Positions 62,926-64,000 of a stretch of DNA of 64,000 nt are shown here, piece after piece (position 1 is the first letter of the stretch; each line of letters opens with the position of its first letter). The translations under genes and the position numbers were made by a program. This DNA is from JBOHDX01 sp050700835 (GTDB lineage: Bacteria > Actinomycetota > Actinomycetes > Propionibacteriales > Nocardioidaceae), in contig JBOHDX010000027.1 of the NCBI GenBank assembly GCA_050700835.1, positions 14,659 through 78,658 of the forward strand, given 5' to 3'. The notes under the pieces are model-generated. The model was given only the letters and a program-made list of their open reading frames with translations, was not told the DNA's origin and did no database searches.

Positions 62926-63866
62926 GTCCAGCCCCGACGCTCGCGCAGCCAGGCCCAGGTGACTTCGGCGTACCACCGCTGGTGGATGCGGATCCACGGC
63001 GACGTCGACGGAGTCTCGTCGGTCATGGCGGTGAAGAAGTAGCCGGTGAGCAGCGCGAGCACGGCATCGATGTCGTCCCGCGGCACGTCAGTCGTCACCG
63101 GGCTCAAGGCGAGGATCGCATCCACGTCATGTCCGTCGCCGCGGGCGGAAAGCAAGACGGTGAGCAGGTCGATCCAGGCGGCGCCGCGTACGGGCCAGTT
63201 CCAGTCACAGATCCAGACGTCGTGGGCGCCGACCAGGATGTTGTCGTCGCGCAGGTCACAGTGCACCAGCGAGTCGCCCGTCCCGGCGACGACTGCGTCG
63301 CAGGCGAGAGCGGCGGCCGCGTCCCCGTGACGGATCATGGCGGGGTCGTGGCGCAGCCCGACCCAGCGGTCGACGTCGCCGATCATGGCGTCCGCCCACG
63401 TGGGCAGTGCGAGTCCGTCCGGGGCCGGGGTCAGGACCGATGCCATAGCGCCTACGCACTCCACGACCCGGGTCAGCTCGTCGGTACGCCAGGGACGTGC
63501 CGGCGGGCGACCGTCGACCGCCTCGAAGCCCAGCAGCACCCACCCGTCGGCCTCGTGGGACCAGAGCAGTCGCGGCACCGGAGCCTCGGCCGGCAGGCGG
63601 GTCACCTTGCGTACCTCCTCGCGGTACGACGCCGTGAACACCGGCTGGGTCGCCTCGTCGGCTGCCTTGACGAACGCCCGGCGGCCGTCGGCAAGAGTGA
63701 GCAGCGAGGCGAATCCGGGGGTGAAGCCGGAGTCCTGCGACTCAGCGTGGACCACCTGTCCGCCGACGTACCCCTCGATCAGCGCCCGCACCGACGCAGG
63801 AAGCCCCGTCCACGTCGTGCGTACCGCGGTGCCGGCGACCGGCACCGTCAGCGGATGACTCGTCAC
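62922..63866 (-). CDS. APH-family phosphotransferase, first paralogue
   Basis: Kinase-like protein of 314 residues. It shows LADGRRAFVKAADEATQPVF with the ATP-binding Lys, SLVHCDLRDDNILV with the full H-x-D-x4-N catalytic loop, and WICDWNWPVRGAAWIDL with the metal Asp. The substrate is unknown; small alcohols or amino sugars are typical. GTG 63866 is preferred because CAGGAT lies 7 nt upstream on this strand; ATG 63908 would add 14 residues. It is the first gene of the three-gene minus-strand unit. Confidence 0.84.
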   Translation of the reverse strand: MTSHPLTVPVAGTAVRTTWTGLPASVRALIEGYVGGQVVHAESQDSGFTPGFASLLTLADGRRAFVKAADEATQPVFTASYREEVRKVTRLPAEAPVPRLLWSHEADGWVLLGFEAVDGRPPARPWRTDELTRVVECVGAMASVLTPAPDGLALPTWADAMIGDVDRWVGLRHDPAMIRHGDAAAALACDAVVAGTGDSLVHCDLRDDNILVGAHDVWICDWNWPVRGAAWIDLLTVLLSARGDGHDVDAILALSPVTTDVPRDDIDAVLALLTGYFFTAMTDETPSTSPWIRIHQRWYAEVTWAWLRERRGWT

Positions 63867-63924
63867 CGCGCCGATCCTGCCCGAGCAGAGGCGCGTACCG
63901 CACCCCAATTGCCGGCCGCCAACC

Positions 63925-64000
63925 CCCGCTTCACACGCCAGCCGTACCGATTAGCGCCAGAAATGTCTGGATTGGCGGGCGCGCTGGCGTGTGAAGCGGG
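63925..64000. repeat. Long palindrome at the window end, family B-like
   Basis: An 18-bp arm starting CCCGCTTCACACGCC (63925-63942) is the exact reverse complement of 63983-64000. The 40-nt spacer includes a small inner hairpin (CCAG/CTGG). Pairing may go on past the window edge. It lies upstream of the minus-strand phosphotransferase unit. Confidence 0.7.

Noticed and set aside
61981..63866. Aminoglycoside resistance
   Set aside because: The APH fold is shared with many kinases of unknown substrate, and nothing else points to resistance.

Overview
The window is chromosomal DNA of a GC-rich actinomycete. Nearly every frame is strongly GC3-biased, GTG starts are common, and the gene order clpP1-clpP2-clpX / valS-folC-ndk-mreBCD-mrdA-rodA / rne-rplU-rpmA-obgE-proB-proA-nadD-rsfS / leuS / comEA-comEC-holA-rpsT is the conserved housekeeping layout of Actinomycetota. 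MreB, a SigL-type ECF factor and a decayed DUF222 (13E12-type) protein would suit a rod-forming genus such as a Nocardioidaceae relative; this placement is inference. I see no transposase, integrase, prophage or CRISPR array.

Layout. 0-6 kb: an alpha/beta hydrolase, the Clp protease set, a cupin and a saccharopine-dehydrogenase-like protein. 6.1-11.2 kb: a membrane GGDEF-EAL protein, a sigL-like sigma/anti-sigma pair, a lipoprotein that shares the sigma gene's promoter motif, and a small hydrolase. 11.3-22.3 kb: valS (minus), then folC, ndk and the elongasome operon mreBCD-mrdA-rodA. 22.3-26.5 kb: an M48 protease and a B12-type radical SAM protein. 26.5-34.46 kb: an accessory block (class V aminotransferase, cyclase/TPP-enzyme pair, lpdA, MFS transporter, formaldehyde dehydrogenase) that separates the radical SAM gene from its usual partner (TIGR03936/DUF2344). 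34.5-45.2 kb: that partner, RNase E/G, L21, L27, ObgE, proline synthesis, NadD, RsfS, a histidine phosphatase and tRNA-Ala(GGC). 45.2-51.4 kb: an ArsR/CPH-type P-ATPase pair, a P-loop kinase, galE, and a sodium-solute symporter with a small partner. 51.4-55 kb: leuS behind an apparent leucine attenuator, then degV. 55-64 kb: a frameshifted DUF222 gene full of tandem repeats, comEA-comEC, holA, rpsT (minus), a VOC protein and two tandem phosphotransferase paralogues (minus).

Regulatory signals stand out. Many genes start 6-8 nt after a TANNNT hexamer, which predicts leaderless transcripts and fixes several start codons. The sigma gene and the lipoprotein both carry TTGAACC-N16-CGT. leuS has an 11-codon leader peptide with three consecutive Leu codons, an 11-bp hairpin and a U-tract terminator. 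The arsR-ATPase operon has a 24-bp near-palindromic operator directly behind the tRNA gene. Four long intergenic palindromes lie near boundaries of accessory genes.

Functionally the window joins protein quality control (ClpXP), cell elongation, translation and ribosome assembly, folate, proline and NAD synthesis, and DNA uptake, with accessory aromatic or keto-acid metabolism, aldehyde oxidation and metal export added between the conserved blocks. Residue numbers are counted from the start codons chosen here; family names come from recognising motifs by eye.
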